Of a DNA stretch of 5,572 bases, positions 1-5,572 are shown piece by piece. Made by a program: the position numbers and the translations under genes. The notes beneath the pieces were generated by a model. That model did no database searches, had not been told where the DNA came from, and saw only the letters and a program-made list of their open reading frames with translations. This DNA comes from an uncultured Clostridia bacterium (GTDB lineage: Bacteria > Bacillota > Clostridia > Oscillospirales > CAG-272): assembly GCA_945485605.1 (NCBI GenBank), contig CALYSG010000111.1:1-5572 (forward strand), written 5' to 3'. Positions within the stretch are counted from its first letter, which is position 1. Every line of letters begins with the position of its first letter.

Positions 1-1304
1 TCGCGATCCTCGCGGCGGTACTGATCCCGACCTTCGCGGGCCTTATTCAGAAGGCTAATGAGTCGAACGACATTCAGGCAGCAAAGAATATGAATACCTT
101 CCTTGCGGCGGCGAATGTCACCGGAGACGTAAAGTCGATCTTCGATGTTTACGATGTATTTGAGGACTCCGGCTTTGCGGTCGAGAACTACACACCTCTT
201 TACAAGAATCGCTACTATTACTATGACAAAGAGTACAATCAGATTCTTTATGTTGACGGCGATAATGACACTGTCCTTTATCCGACCGAGCATAAGGGCG
301 AGAAATACAGTACGCTTAAGCACAACTGGATGTCGCTCAGCATCAGCGCACCTACGGGCACAATGCCGACGGGCAACAATTACAATTATGATACAAACGC
401 AAAAACAATGACAGCGACCGTGACAAATGCGGCAGAGTACACCTATGTCATTAACGAATACAATAATGCCGCCGAAGGCACGACACTTACCCTTACGATT
501 AACGGAACCGTTGATATGATGGGCGGTTGCGCTATAATTGAAAAAACAAAGGGAAATGTGGAAATCACGGGCGAGACCGGTGCAGTTGTTAAAAACATAA
601 CCAGTGAATATTCTTATGTCAGCACAGCTAATGCCGATAAAACATCTTCAAAGTATGGTACAACGGCTTTGATCGCGGAAGCAAAGAATAAAGTAACAAT
701 CAGCGGTATCACATTTGAAAACCTCAATGTTAAAAATATCTATGCCGGTAATGCTTCGTTCCTTGTCGGTACCAGTGCGAACAGATTGTCGGTAATCAAT
801 GTTACAATAAAGGACAGCACACTTGTCGGTCACAGATCTGTCGGCGCGGTGTGTGGTCAGATAGATGCCAATGTAGAAATTAATAAATTGACTCTTACCA
901 ACACCTCGGTGCAGACTGTCGGCGGCAGATCGGCTATGATATTAGGTACGGTTGCGAAAACATATGATGTTGACATAAAGAGCTTTGTTAATAATAACAG
1001 CTCTTTTGGAATTTACGAAAATAAGGACAGTAAGCAGGCATTCCATGATAAGACAGATGGACTAACTTTTGCTTATGCCGGCGACATAATTTCCGGTAGT
1101 GATACAGGGGTAAAATACATAACCAGTGTATATAAAAAAGCGACAACGCCCGGAGAAAGTGATATAATGCGTACGATGGGATACAAAGAAGGAGCGCTTG
1201 TATTCGTTTTTGGGAGCCCCTCAACTACTGGTGATAGTGCCGTCGTTTACACCGCCAAAAATTTCACGAACGGCGATCTCATCATATCGAAGTCAGGCTC
1301 ATGA
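1..1304 (+). CDS. Type IV prepilin-like protein with C-terminal beta-helix, 5'-truncated
   Basis: The reading frame is open from base 3, so the real start lies left of the window; the ATG at 90 is internal. The first residues (AILAAVLIPTFAGLIQKAN) are the second half of the class III prepilin N-terminal helix, whose missing part would carry the prepilin peptidase site (G/FTLIE type). A small domain follows (about residues 10-80 counted from the ATG at 90), with a Tyr-rich RYYYYDKEYNQILYVDGD stretch like that of clostridial pilin-like proteins. From about residue 155 to 310 come Ile/Val/Asn/Thr-rich strands spaced 29-32 residues apart (VTISGITF, LSVINVTI, VEINKLTL, VDIKSFVN), which suggests a right-handed parallel beta-helix. 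Cys147 and Cys255 are the only cysteines seen. It is expected to be membrane-anchored or assembled in a pilus, exposed outside the cell. The pilin call is firm, the beta-helix is inferred, and the ligand or role is unknown. The beta-helix part is visibly more AT-rich than the 5' end. Confidence 0.85.
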   Translation, partial: AILAAVLIPTFAGLIQKANESNDIQAAKNMNTFLAAANVTGDVKSIFDVYDVFEDSGFAVENYTPLYKNRYYYYDKEYNQILYVDGDNDTVLYPTEHKGEKYSTLKHNWMSLSISAPTGTMPTGNNYNYDTNAKTMTATVTNAAEYTYVINEYNNAAEGTTLTLTINGTVDMMGGCAIIEKTKGNVEITGETGAVVKNITSEYSYVSTANADKTSSKYGTTALIAEAKNKVTISGITFENLNVKNIYAGNASFLVGTSANRLSVINVTIKDSTLVGHRSVGAVCGQIDANVEINKLTLTNTSVQTVGGRSAMILGTVAKTYDVDIKSFVNNNSSFGIYENKDSKQAFHDKTDGLTFAYAGDIISGSDTGVKYITSVYKKATTPGESDIMRTMGYKEGALVFVFGSPSTTGDSAVVYTAKNFTNGDLIISKSGS

Positions 1305-1332
1305 TCTAAAAGTCATATCGTTAAATTAAACC

Positions 1333-1370
1333 CGCCGCCGCGAGGAAATCCTCGCGGGGGCGTTTCGTTT
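1333..1370 (+). terminator. Intrinsic terminator of the pilin-like gene
   Basis: The GC-rich arms 1333-1345 and 1350-1362 pair as 8 bp next to an AAAT loop, then one G/G mismatch, then 4 more bp. TTTCGTTT follows. The hairpin starts 28 bp after the TGA at 1302-1304, so it ends the pilin-like transcript and separates it from the permease gene. Confidence 0.9.
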
Positions 1371-1407
1371 AGGATTTTCCGAATGTGCATTTTTTCTTCA
1401 CTATATA

Positions 1408-1436
1408 TTGACTCTGTTCGGGGTTTGTGCTACAAT
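1408..1436 (+). promoter_or_regulatory. Sigma-A-type promoter of the permease gene
   Basis: The -35 box is TTGACT (1408-1413) and the -10 box is TACAAT (1431-1436), 17 bp apart, with an extended -10 TGC at 1428-1430. Transcription should begin near 1443. The promoter lies inside the longest open frame (from 1383), which argues that the permease starts downstream at 1482. Confidence 0.8.
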
Positions 1437-1449
1437 AACAACTGTTGTT
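1437..1449. promoter_or_regulatory. Palindrome at predicted transcription start (operator candidate)
   Basis: AACAAC-T-GTTGTT is a perfect 6+6 bp inverted repeat directly after the -10 box and centred on the predicted start point near 1443. Because only its right half would be transcribed, it cannot act as an RNA hairpin. A repressor operator is the plausible reading, but it is short and AT-rich and could be chance. Confidence 0.3.
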
Positions 1450-1464
1450 TTTTATTAGATATCC

Positions 1465-1470
1465 GGAGGA
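1465..1470 (+). promoter_or_regulatory. Ribosome binding site deciding the permease start
   Basis: GGAGGA lies 11 nt before the ATG at 1482. The next in-frame ATG (1497) has no Shine-Dalgarno of its own, and the upstream ATG at 1383 precedes the promoter. The spacing is slightly long but this is the only convincing site. Confidence 0.7.
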
Positions 1471-1481
1471 TTATTCAGGGA

Positions 1482-2648
1482 ATGAACGCTTCTGCCATGA
1501 AAAAACCGGCGCACGGGCATATGCCGTACGCCTTTACCGCCGTTCTGGGCTTCATAAAAAAGAACACCGTCCTCTGCATTGCGATAGTTGCGGCACTTGT
1601 CACCTCGTTTATCGTGCCTCCCGATGCCGCCTACCTCGGATATTTCGATCTCCGGACGCTGACCTGCCTCTTTTGCACGCTCGCCGTCGTCTGCGCGCTG
1701 AGAAATATAGGTTTCTTCACCTTCGTCGCGCGGAAGATCGTCGTATGCACGGGAAACCTCCGCGCCGCGGTGCTTGCGCTCGTCTGCATAACCTTCATCG
1801 GATCGATGCTGATAGCGAACGATATGGCACTCCTGACCTTTCTGCCGCTTGGCTTTTTTGTCCTTGAGTCGACGGGAAACCGAAAGTATATGGCGTTTAC
1901 CTTCATTATGCAGAACATAGCCGCGAACCTCGGGGGAATGCTCACGCCCTTCGGCAATCCGCAGAATCTTTACCTTTACAGCCACTTTTCGATACCCGTA
2001 GGCGAGTTTATGTCGATCATGTTCCCGCCCTTTATTCTCTCGATAACGATGATCGCGGTATGCTGTTTCGTTTTCGTTAAGCCCGTGAAGCTGAAGCTCG
2101 AGGAGGGCGAGACGGAAAAACTCCCGATCCGTCGCACGGTCGTGTATCTCCTGCTTTTTGCTTTCTCGATCGTGATAGTTTTCCGAATTATCCCTTATTG
2201 GATCGGGCTTATCGTGATACCCTCAGCACTTTTTTTCCTTGATCGCAAGGCGCTTGCAAAGGTCGACTACGCTCTGCTCTTCACCTTCATGTCCTTCTTC
2301 GTTTTCGCAGGAAATATGGGGCGGATGGAGGCTGTAAGAAATCTTTTTTCGGGATTGCTCGAAAAAAGCACGCTCATTTTCAGCGTGCTTTCATGTCAGT
2401 GTATAAGTAATGTTCCGTCGGCGGTGCTTCTCTCGCAGTTTACGGAAAACTATCGCGAGCTTCTCGTCGGTGTCAACATCGGCGGTGCGGGGACGCTCAT
2501 AGCCTCGCTGGCGAGCCTTATCACCTTCCGCGAGTACACCTCGCACGATCCCGGCAAAGCGGGAAAGTACATAGCGCTTTTCTCGGCATTCAATTTCGGA
2601 TTTTTGATCATTCTGACCCTTTTCGAGTATTTCCTATTAAATCATTGA
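1482..2648 (+). CDS. SLC13/ArsB/NhaD-type permease (ion transporter superfamily)
   Basis: This is a 388-residue, very hydrophobic protein with about ten predicted membrane spans, in the size range of citrate-transporter-like (CitMHS/ArsB/NhaD) permeases. Two related signatures mark the inverted-repeat fold: ANDMALLTFLP (residues 112-122) followed by GGMLTPFGNPQN (151-162) in the first half, and SNVPSAVLLS (309-318) followed by NIGGAGT (332-338) in the second. These are the re-entrant substrate- and ion-binding hairpins of the superfamily. A charged loop at about 203-218 separates the halves. The likely role is cation-coupled transport of an anion or organic acid across the cytoplasmic membrane; the substrate (dicarboxylate, arsenite, sulfate or other) cannot be assigned. 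The start at 1482 is chosen from the promoter and GGAGGA site. The gene is monocistronic, and its 3' end overlaps the convergent gene by 12 bp. Confidence 0.85.
   Translation: MNASAMKKPAHGHMPYAFTAVLGFIKKNTVLCIAIVAALVTSFIVPPDAAYLGYFDLRTLTCLFCTLAVVCALRNIGFFTFVARKIVVCTGNLRAAVLALVCITFIGSMLIANDMALLTFLPLGFFVLESTGNRKYMAFTFIMQNIAANLGGMLTPFGNPQNLYLYSHFSIPVGEFMSIMFPPFILSITMIAVCCFVFVKPVKLKLEEGETEKLPIRRTVVYLLLFAFSIVIVFRIIPYWIGLIVIPSALFFLDRKALAKVDYALLFTFMSFFVFAGNMGRMEAVRNLFSGLLEKSTLIFSVLSCQCISNVPSAVLLSQFTENYRELLVGVNIGGAGTLIASLASLITFREYTSHDPGKAGKYIALFSAFNFGFLIILTLFEYFLLNH
2362..2391 (-). terminator. Minus-strand intrinsic terminator inside the permease gene
   Basis: The perfect 10-bp inverted repeat AAAGCACGCT (2365-2374) and AGCGTGCTTT (2382-2391) has a 7-nt loop. 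Read on the minus strand it ends in six T (bases 2367-2362), three beyond the stem, and its 5' arm begins with A residues. On the plus strand the stem is followed by TCATG, not a T-tract, so it is oriented to stop transcripts of the gene at 2637-4079, about 245 nt past that gene's stop. It lies over permease codons of about 295-304. Confidence 0.75.
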
Positions 2649-4079
2649 TAACATTGCTTGACTCGTACCCGCTGACAGTACGCCGAGACACATGACGACC
2701 GACGCTCCGAACAGGAGCAGGCAGGCGACGGTGATAGCTCTCCTGAGCTTTCCCGTCGCTTTTTCGTGCAATCCGAGGCAGAGAGCCGCCGAGACTGCCG
2801 AAAGTATCGGCAGAAAGTCTATCAGGTAGCGGAAGTTCACCCCCGCGAGGCAATAGTCCGTGAATGCAACGAATACAGAGAGCAACGGAACGGTGAGGAA
2901 GGTTGCCGCCTTGACCTTATCCTTACTGAAATCGACGGTCACCGGTGCGAGCAGGGAAGCAATCGGAAGCCCGAAGGCAAAGGCTCCTACCGTTTTTTCG
3001 TGATAGATATACCTGACCGAGTCGTCAAATGGGGCAAATCGGCACAACGACCAAGTGATGAATGGAAAATTCTTCTGAGGCTCGGGCGCCTGAAGAAAGA
3101 ACGATCCGAGGGAGGGGAAAAAGAGGGCAAGGTCGAACTTATTCTTTGAAATGTCGTTTACCGTCAGTTGCCAGTTTGCGCCGAAGTCGAATGGCGACGA
3201 GAAGCGCATGGCGTTATAGGTCATCACGGCACCTGCACCGATTAAGAGAGGCAGGACGAAGGCGGCTATCGTGACTATGCCTTCTTTCAGCGTGTCCTTC
3301 CTTATTTTTGCCGCAAAATCAATGAACAGGGGAAGGATCATAAGGCACATAATTGTTACCGTCGGGCGCGACCAGACCGTGAGCGTGAGTGCGATCGCCG
3401 CCGCGACGAGGAGAAAAGCTCTCGGAAGAAGGCGCGGGGTCCGCATCGCTCTGAAGCCGAGATATATGAAAGCCGATGAGCAGGCGAGCGCCGAAAGCAC
3501 AGCGATATAGTAGGTATCCGAATAAAGTATTCCGACATAGACTCCCGACGCCGTCATGACCGCTATAAGTCCCGCGCATGACAGGAGCAGATTCGGCTCG
3601 CGGCAGAAGCGAAATATTACCTCACGGTATGCGAGCGCGATAAATATCACCGCCGCCATACCGAGGATCAGGCAGACAAGAGCCTTTGAGGCTATCGTGC
3701 CGGTAAGAATAAATATAGGATAATAGACGGTAAGTATCGGTGCGATGCCGAAGTACGAGTAATAGCTTCCGTTATAGTAGGCTATATCCCAAAGGTAATT
3801 TATGCCACTCCTCTGTGCCGGATCATATGGATTTTCAAGCTGCTCGAGTCTCTCATCGGGATTTGCGTCGAGTTCAGTATGCCCGTTTAAGAAGGCGTTG
3901 AACTGAAGGGCGTACTGGTCGTACTGTGTGTATACGTTTTCCATCGGGTATTTATAGCCGCTTTCAATGTTTCCTGCCGGAACAAAGCATAGGAGCAGGC
4001 AGACTGTCACAACACCGAAAAAGACGGCGTTGTGCCATGTTTGTTCTCTTTTATATGCCGTATTAAGAAATTTTTTCAT
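2637..4079 (-). CDS. Polytopic membrane protein, GT-C glycosyltransferase-like
   Basis: The protein has 480 residues and about eleven or twelve predicted membrane helices. The first (about 17-34) is followed by a long, probably extracytoplasmic loop (about 38-110) containing YDQYALQFNAFLNGHTELD and WDIAYYNGSYYSYFGIAP. Later landmarks are WSRPT (236-240), YNAMRFSSPFDFGANWQLT (288-306) and NFRYLIDFLP (415-424). A large acidic and aromatic first loop and an N-x-RF-x-SPF-x-FG motif recall uncharacterised GT-C (ArnT/PMT-like) membrane glycosyltransferases of Firmicutes, which use polyprenyl-phosphate sugars. I infer that class from memory of such motifs, so enzyme activity is tentative. The ATG at 4079 is the only usable start after an in-frame TAA 24 nt upstream, and its Shine-Dalgarno is weak. 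The gene is divergent from a family 2 glycosyltransferase and convergent with the permease. Confidence 0.7.
   Translation of the reverse strand: MKKFLNTAYKREQTWHNAVFFGVVTVCLLLCFVPAGNIESGYKYPMENVYTQYDQYALQFNAFLNGHTELDANPDERLEQLENPYDPAQRSGINYLWDIAYYNGSYYSYFGIAPILTVYYPIFILTGTIASKALVCLILGMAAVIFIALAYREVIFRFCREPNLLLSCAGLIAVMTASGVYVGILYSDTYYIAVLSALACSSAFIYLGFRAMRTPRLLPRAFLLVAAAIALTLTVWSRPTVTIMCLMILPLFIDFAAKIRKDTLKEGIVTIAAFVLPLLIGAGAVMTYNAMRFSSPFDFGANWQLTVNDISKNKFDLALFFPSLGSFFLQAPEPQKNFPFITWSLCRFAPFDDSVRYIYHEKTVGAFAFGLPIASLLAPVTVDFSKDKVKAATFLTVPLLSVFVAFTDYCLAGVNFRYLIDFLPILSAVSAALCLGLHEKATGKLRRAITVACLLLFGASVVMCLGVLSAGTSQAMLSMI
2723..2764 (+). terminator. Plus-strand intrinsic terminator inside the GT-C-like gene
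   Basis: Outer arms 2723-2731 and 2753-2761 pair over 9 bp (one G-U). Inner arms AGCTC (2736-2740) and GAGCT (2745-2749) close a TCCT loop, with a small bulge and mismatch between. Five T follow (2760-2764). The minus-strand side lacks a T-tract, so it should stop permease transcripts about 75-115 nt after the permease TGA, within the antisense of the neighbouring coding region. Confidence 0.7.
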
Positions 4080-4111
4080 ACTTGTTTGTATCCGTTGCTC
4101 TTACTTTCTTG

Positions 4112-4171
4112 AAAAATTGCGGTTTGTTTCGCGAAGCAAAATCGTCGTATTTCAGACGGTAAAAGCCGCAA
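4112..4171 (-). other. Possible structured leader / attenuator-like element
   Basis: In the minus-strand leader, TTGCGG (4171-4166) can pair with CCGCAA (4122-4117), which is followed directly by TTTTT (4116-4112). Between them lie CGTC/GACG arms (4158-4155 with 4146-4143) and a near-palindrome at 4123-4140 (TTTG..TTCGCGAA..CAAA). The 5' arm of the outer stem is inside the putative leader peptide. The outer stem is only 6 bp plus 2 after a mismatch, with a wide loop, so a real terminator is doubtful. Confidence 0.25.
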
Positions 4172-4199
4172 AACGTCGTTCGAAATATTTATCTTTCAA
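4152..4199 (-). CDS. Putative 15-codon leader peptide upstream of the GT-C-like gene
   Basis: A TTG start at 4199-4197 begins the frame MKDKYFERRFAAFTV, ending at TGA (4154-4152). A GGAGG (4211-4207) sits 7 nt before the TTG, much better than the site of the main gene 72 nt downstream of this small frame. The frame lies in the leader between the predicted promoter and the GT-C-like gene. The peptide is basic and Phe-rich (3 F, 1 Y, 2 R in 15). It has no recognised family, and a frame this short can arise by chance. If translated, it could couple ribosome position to the downstream fold or simply act as a ribosome-loading site. Confidence 0.3.
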   Translation of the reverse strand: MKDKYFERRFAAFTV

Positions 4200-4200
4200 A

Positions 4201-4211
4201 CCTCCGCCTCC
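4201..4211 (-). promoter_or_regulatory. Doubled Shine-Dalgarno in the leader of the GT-C-like gene
   Basis: Read on the minus strand, GGAGGCGGAGG carries two perfect anti-16S matches, placed about 120 nt before the annotated ATG. They are 7 nt and 1 nt from a TTG. Neither is usable by the GT-C-like start, which has only a poor match, so they suit a leader peptide or a ribosome standby site. Confidence 0.5.
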
Positions 4212-4225
4212 GTAAATAATACGGA
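4209..4225. promoter_or_regulatory. Inverted repeat at the minus-strand transcription start (operator candidate)
   Basis: TCCGTA-N5-TACGGA is a perfect 6+6 bp inverted repeat beginning one base downstream of the minus-strand -10 box and covering the predicted start near 4220. A bound repressor here would block the GT-C-like promoter. One arm also overlaps the first GGAGG. Confidence 0.4.
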
Positions 4226-4226
4226 T

Positions 4227-4255
4227 ATTATACCACATATCGACGCGTTTTTCAA
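4227..4255 (-). promoter_or_regulatory. Sigma-A-type promoter of the GT-C-like gene
   Basis: On the minus strand, TTGAAA (4255-4250) and TATAAT (4232-4227) are separated by 17 bp, with an extended -10 TGG just upstream. The start should be near 4220, giving a leader of about 140 nt. Its -35 box is 26 bp from that of the divergent promoter. Confidence 0.85.
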
Positions 4256-4281
4256 CCTTTTCCTGCCGATGAGGATTCGGG

Positions 4282-4310
4282 TTGACAAATAAGGTAATAT
4301 GTAGTATAAT
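4282..4310 (+). promoter_or_regulatory. Consensus sigma-A promoter of the family 2 glycosyltransferase
   Basis: The -35 TTGACA (4282-4287) and -10 TATAAT (4305-4310) both match the consensus exactly, with a 17-bp spacer. The start near 4317 gives a short leader of about 36 nt. AATCTG occurs at 4311-4316 and again at 4331-4336, exactly 20 bp apart in that leader. Confidence 0.9.
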
Positions 4311-4340
4311 AATCTGCGAACTTTACTCTGAATCTGATTT

Positions 4341-4346
4341 GGGAGA
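4341..4346 (+). promoter_or_regulatory. Ribosome binding site of the family 2 glycosyltransferase
   Basis: GGGAGA lies 6 nt before the ATG at 4353, close to ideal spacing, and fixes that start downstream of the consensus promoter. Confidence 0.75.
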
Positions 4347-4352
4347 TATACG

Positions 4353-5572
4353 ATGCAAGTCCTTTCTATAATAACCGGAGTATTTACTGCACTTATGACC
4401 TGCCTTTGCTTTTATCAGGCGGTCTACATAGTGGTTTCGCTGTTTTGCAAGCCGAAAGCCTTCCCTGAGGGAAAGCCCAACAGGTTTGCCGTACTCATCT
4501 CGGCGAGAAACGAGGAGAAGGTCATAGGATATCTTCTCGACAGCATAGCGGCGCAGGATTACCCGAATGAGCTCTTCGACGTATATGTAGTCGCCGACAA
4601 CTGCACCGACCGGACCGCAGAGGTCGCGAGAGCTCACGGGGCGAATGTCGTCGAGCGTTTCAACAAGGAAAAACGCGGCAAGGGCTACGCTCTCGACTAT
4701 CTGCTCCACAAGATAAAAGAAAAGTATTCCGGATATACTTACTACGATGGCTACCTTGTCGTCGATGCGGACAACCTTCTTGACAAGAGCTTCATTACCG
4801 AGATAAACAAGGTCTTCTCCGCCGGATACCGTGTCGTCACGAGCTACAGAAACTCGAAAAACTATGAGCAGTGCTGGGAATCCTCGGGAAGTGCGCTGAT
4901 GCTTCTGCGTGAAACGCTTCACCTCAACAATGCGCGAATGATCCTCGGAAATTCCTGCACCGTAGCGGGTACCGGATTTGTCACCGGAAGCGAGATAATC
5001 GAGCGTATGGACGGTTGGAATCACTACATGTTGACCGAGGACATAGAGTTCTCGCTTGAGTGTGTTTCGCTCGGCATAAAGATCGGCTATGCGCACGAGG
5101 CTAAGCTCTACGATGAGCAACCTATCAACATAAAGCAGCTCTGGAACCAGCGTATGCGTTGGTCAAAGGGCTATCTGCAAGCCTATTTTACCTATCTTAT
5201 CCCGCTCTGCCGATCCTTTAAGATAAAAGGGAACAAGTTCTCGGCTTACGATATGCTTATGAACAACCTGCCGTTTATGTTCCTCGGGATCATCGGGACT
5301 GTTCTGAACCTTGCTACGATGATCACCGGAGTCGCGACGGGAGCTTTGACGCCTCTCATGTTCGGAGCCATGCTTACGGGGGCTGTTGTGAATATGTACC
5401 TCGGAGGAGTGCTTCTCGGGCTTCTTATTGCTATCAACGCGTGGAAAGAGATCCGTTGTTCGACGGGTGACAAGGTCAAGTCGATATTTCAGTTCCCACT
5501 GATACTTCTCATTATCTTCGCTACCTCGATAGTTGCGATATTCCGCCCCGTCGAGTGGAAGGCGATAGAGCA
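4353..5572 (+). CDS. Processive-type family 2 membrane glycosyltransferase, 3'-truncated
   Basis: The frame is open from the ATG at 4353 to the window edge (406 codons). One N-terminal membrane helix (about 5-31) precedes a cytosolic GT-A domain with the full GT2 set: SARNEE (50-55), ADNCTD (81-86), VVDADN (136-141, the DxD metal and UDP-sugar site), TED (228-230, catalytic Asp region) and QRMRW (266-270, the QxxRW of processive synthases such as BcsA, HAS and IcaA). Three or four membrane helices follow (about 302-325, 333-362, 378-397), as expected for a translocation pore. It should transfer sugars from a nucleotide donor to a growing glycan or lipid at the membrane. Which polymer is made cannot be told. 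The final WKAIE resembles the end of related proteins, so probably little is missing. It is divergent from the GT-C-like gene. Confidence 0.9.
   Translation, partial: MQVLSIITGVFTALMTCLCFYQAVYIVVSLFCKPKAFPEGKPNRFAVLISARNEEKVIGYLLDSIAAQDYPNELFDVYVVADNCTDRTAEVARAHGANVVERFNKEKRGKGYALDYLLHKIKEKYSGYTYYDGYLVVDADNLLDKSFITEINKVFSAGYRVVTSYRNSKNYEQCWESSGSALMLLRETLHLNNARMILGNSCTVAGTGFVTGSEIIERMDGWNHYMLTEDIEFSLECVSLGIKIGYAHEAKLYDEQPINIKQLWNQRMRWSKGYLQAYFTYLIPLCRSFKIKGNKFSAYDMLMNNLPFMFLGIIGTVLNLATMITGVATGALTPLMFGAMLTGAVVNMYLGGVLLGLLIAINAWKEIRCSTGDKVKSIFQFPLILLIIFATSIVAIFRPVEWKAIE

Noticed and set aside
145..411. Plus-strand frame of 88 codons overlapping the pilin-like gene
   Set aside because: It is an out-of-frame shadow of the Tyr-rich pilin region with Thr/Arg-biased product and no ribosome site.
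648..1224. Minus-strand frames at 648-833 and 988-1224
   Set aside because: They are short and antisense to the beta-helix region, with no supporting signals.
1455..1985. Open frame of 176 codons on the minus strand
   Set aside because: It is antisense to the permease, and its product is rich in Arg/Glu/Gly with no membrane or domain pattern. No promoter or Shine-Dalgarno was evident.
2766..3149. Plus-strand open frames at 2766-3149, 3062-3274 and 3271-3510
   Set aside because: All are antisense to the GT-C-like membrane protein, are charge-rich and low in complexity, and start inside a region with no plus-strand promoter seen.
3967..4215. Plus-strand frame of 82 codons crossing into the divergent intergenic region
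   Set aside because: It begins antisense to the GT-C-like N-terminus and runs through that gene's leader and the start of its promoter region; nothing supports its expression.
4265..4280. CCGA/TCGG short inverted repeat between the divergent -35 boxes
   Set aside because: Four base pairs with a 7-nt spacer is within chance expectation and has no other support.
4323..5120. Open frame of 265 codons on the minus strand
   Set aside because: It lies fully antisense to the family 2 glycosyltransferase, whose frame shows every expected catalytic motif plus promoter and ribosome site. The minus frame has no recognisable motif and is a codon-bias shadow.

Overview
The window looks like chromosomal DNA of a Gram-positive, low-to-mid GC anaerobe, most likely a gut Clostridia (Oscillospirales/Ruminococcaceae-like). 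This rests on sigma-A-type promoters (one an exact consensus), strong Shine-Dalgarno sites, stem-plus-U-tract terminators, and a pilin-like protein of a style I associate with such genomes. The taxonomic call is inference, since there is no rRNA or marker gene. I see no mobile element, CRISPR array, tRNA or rRNA.

Layout: (1) Bases 1-1304 (+) hold a gene cut by the left edge. It encodes a type IV prepilin-like N-terminal helix fused to a globular region and a probable right-handed beta-helix, and it is closed by a strong intrinsic terminator (1333-1370). (2) A separate promoter (1408-1436) drives a 388-residue permease of the ArsB/NhaD/SLC13 (ion transporter) superfamily at 1482-2648 (+). (3) Convergent to it, 2637-4079 (-) encodes a 480-residue polytopic membrane protein resembling uncharacterised GT-C-type glycosyltransferases. 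(4) A 273-bp intergenic region contains two back-to-back promoters. One serves the GT-C-like gene, through a leader of about 140 nt with a doubled Shine-Dalgarno and a possible 15-codon leader peptide. The other, with exact TTGACA-N17-TATAAT boxes, serves a processive family 2 glycosyltransferase at 4353 to beyond the right edge (+).

The two glycosyltransferase-like genes form a divergent pair and may act together in assembling a surface glycan or glycolipid; the substrate cannot be read from the sequence. The permease appears functionally unrelated.

The most unusual structural feature is the convergent junction. The permease and GT-C-like genes overlap by 12 bp, so there is no room between them for terminators. 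Instead each gene seems to carry its intrinsic terminator inside the other gene's coding sequence: a minus-strand terminator at 2362-2391 and a plus-strand terminator at 2723-2764. This predicts mRNAs complementary to each other over about 400 nt.
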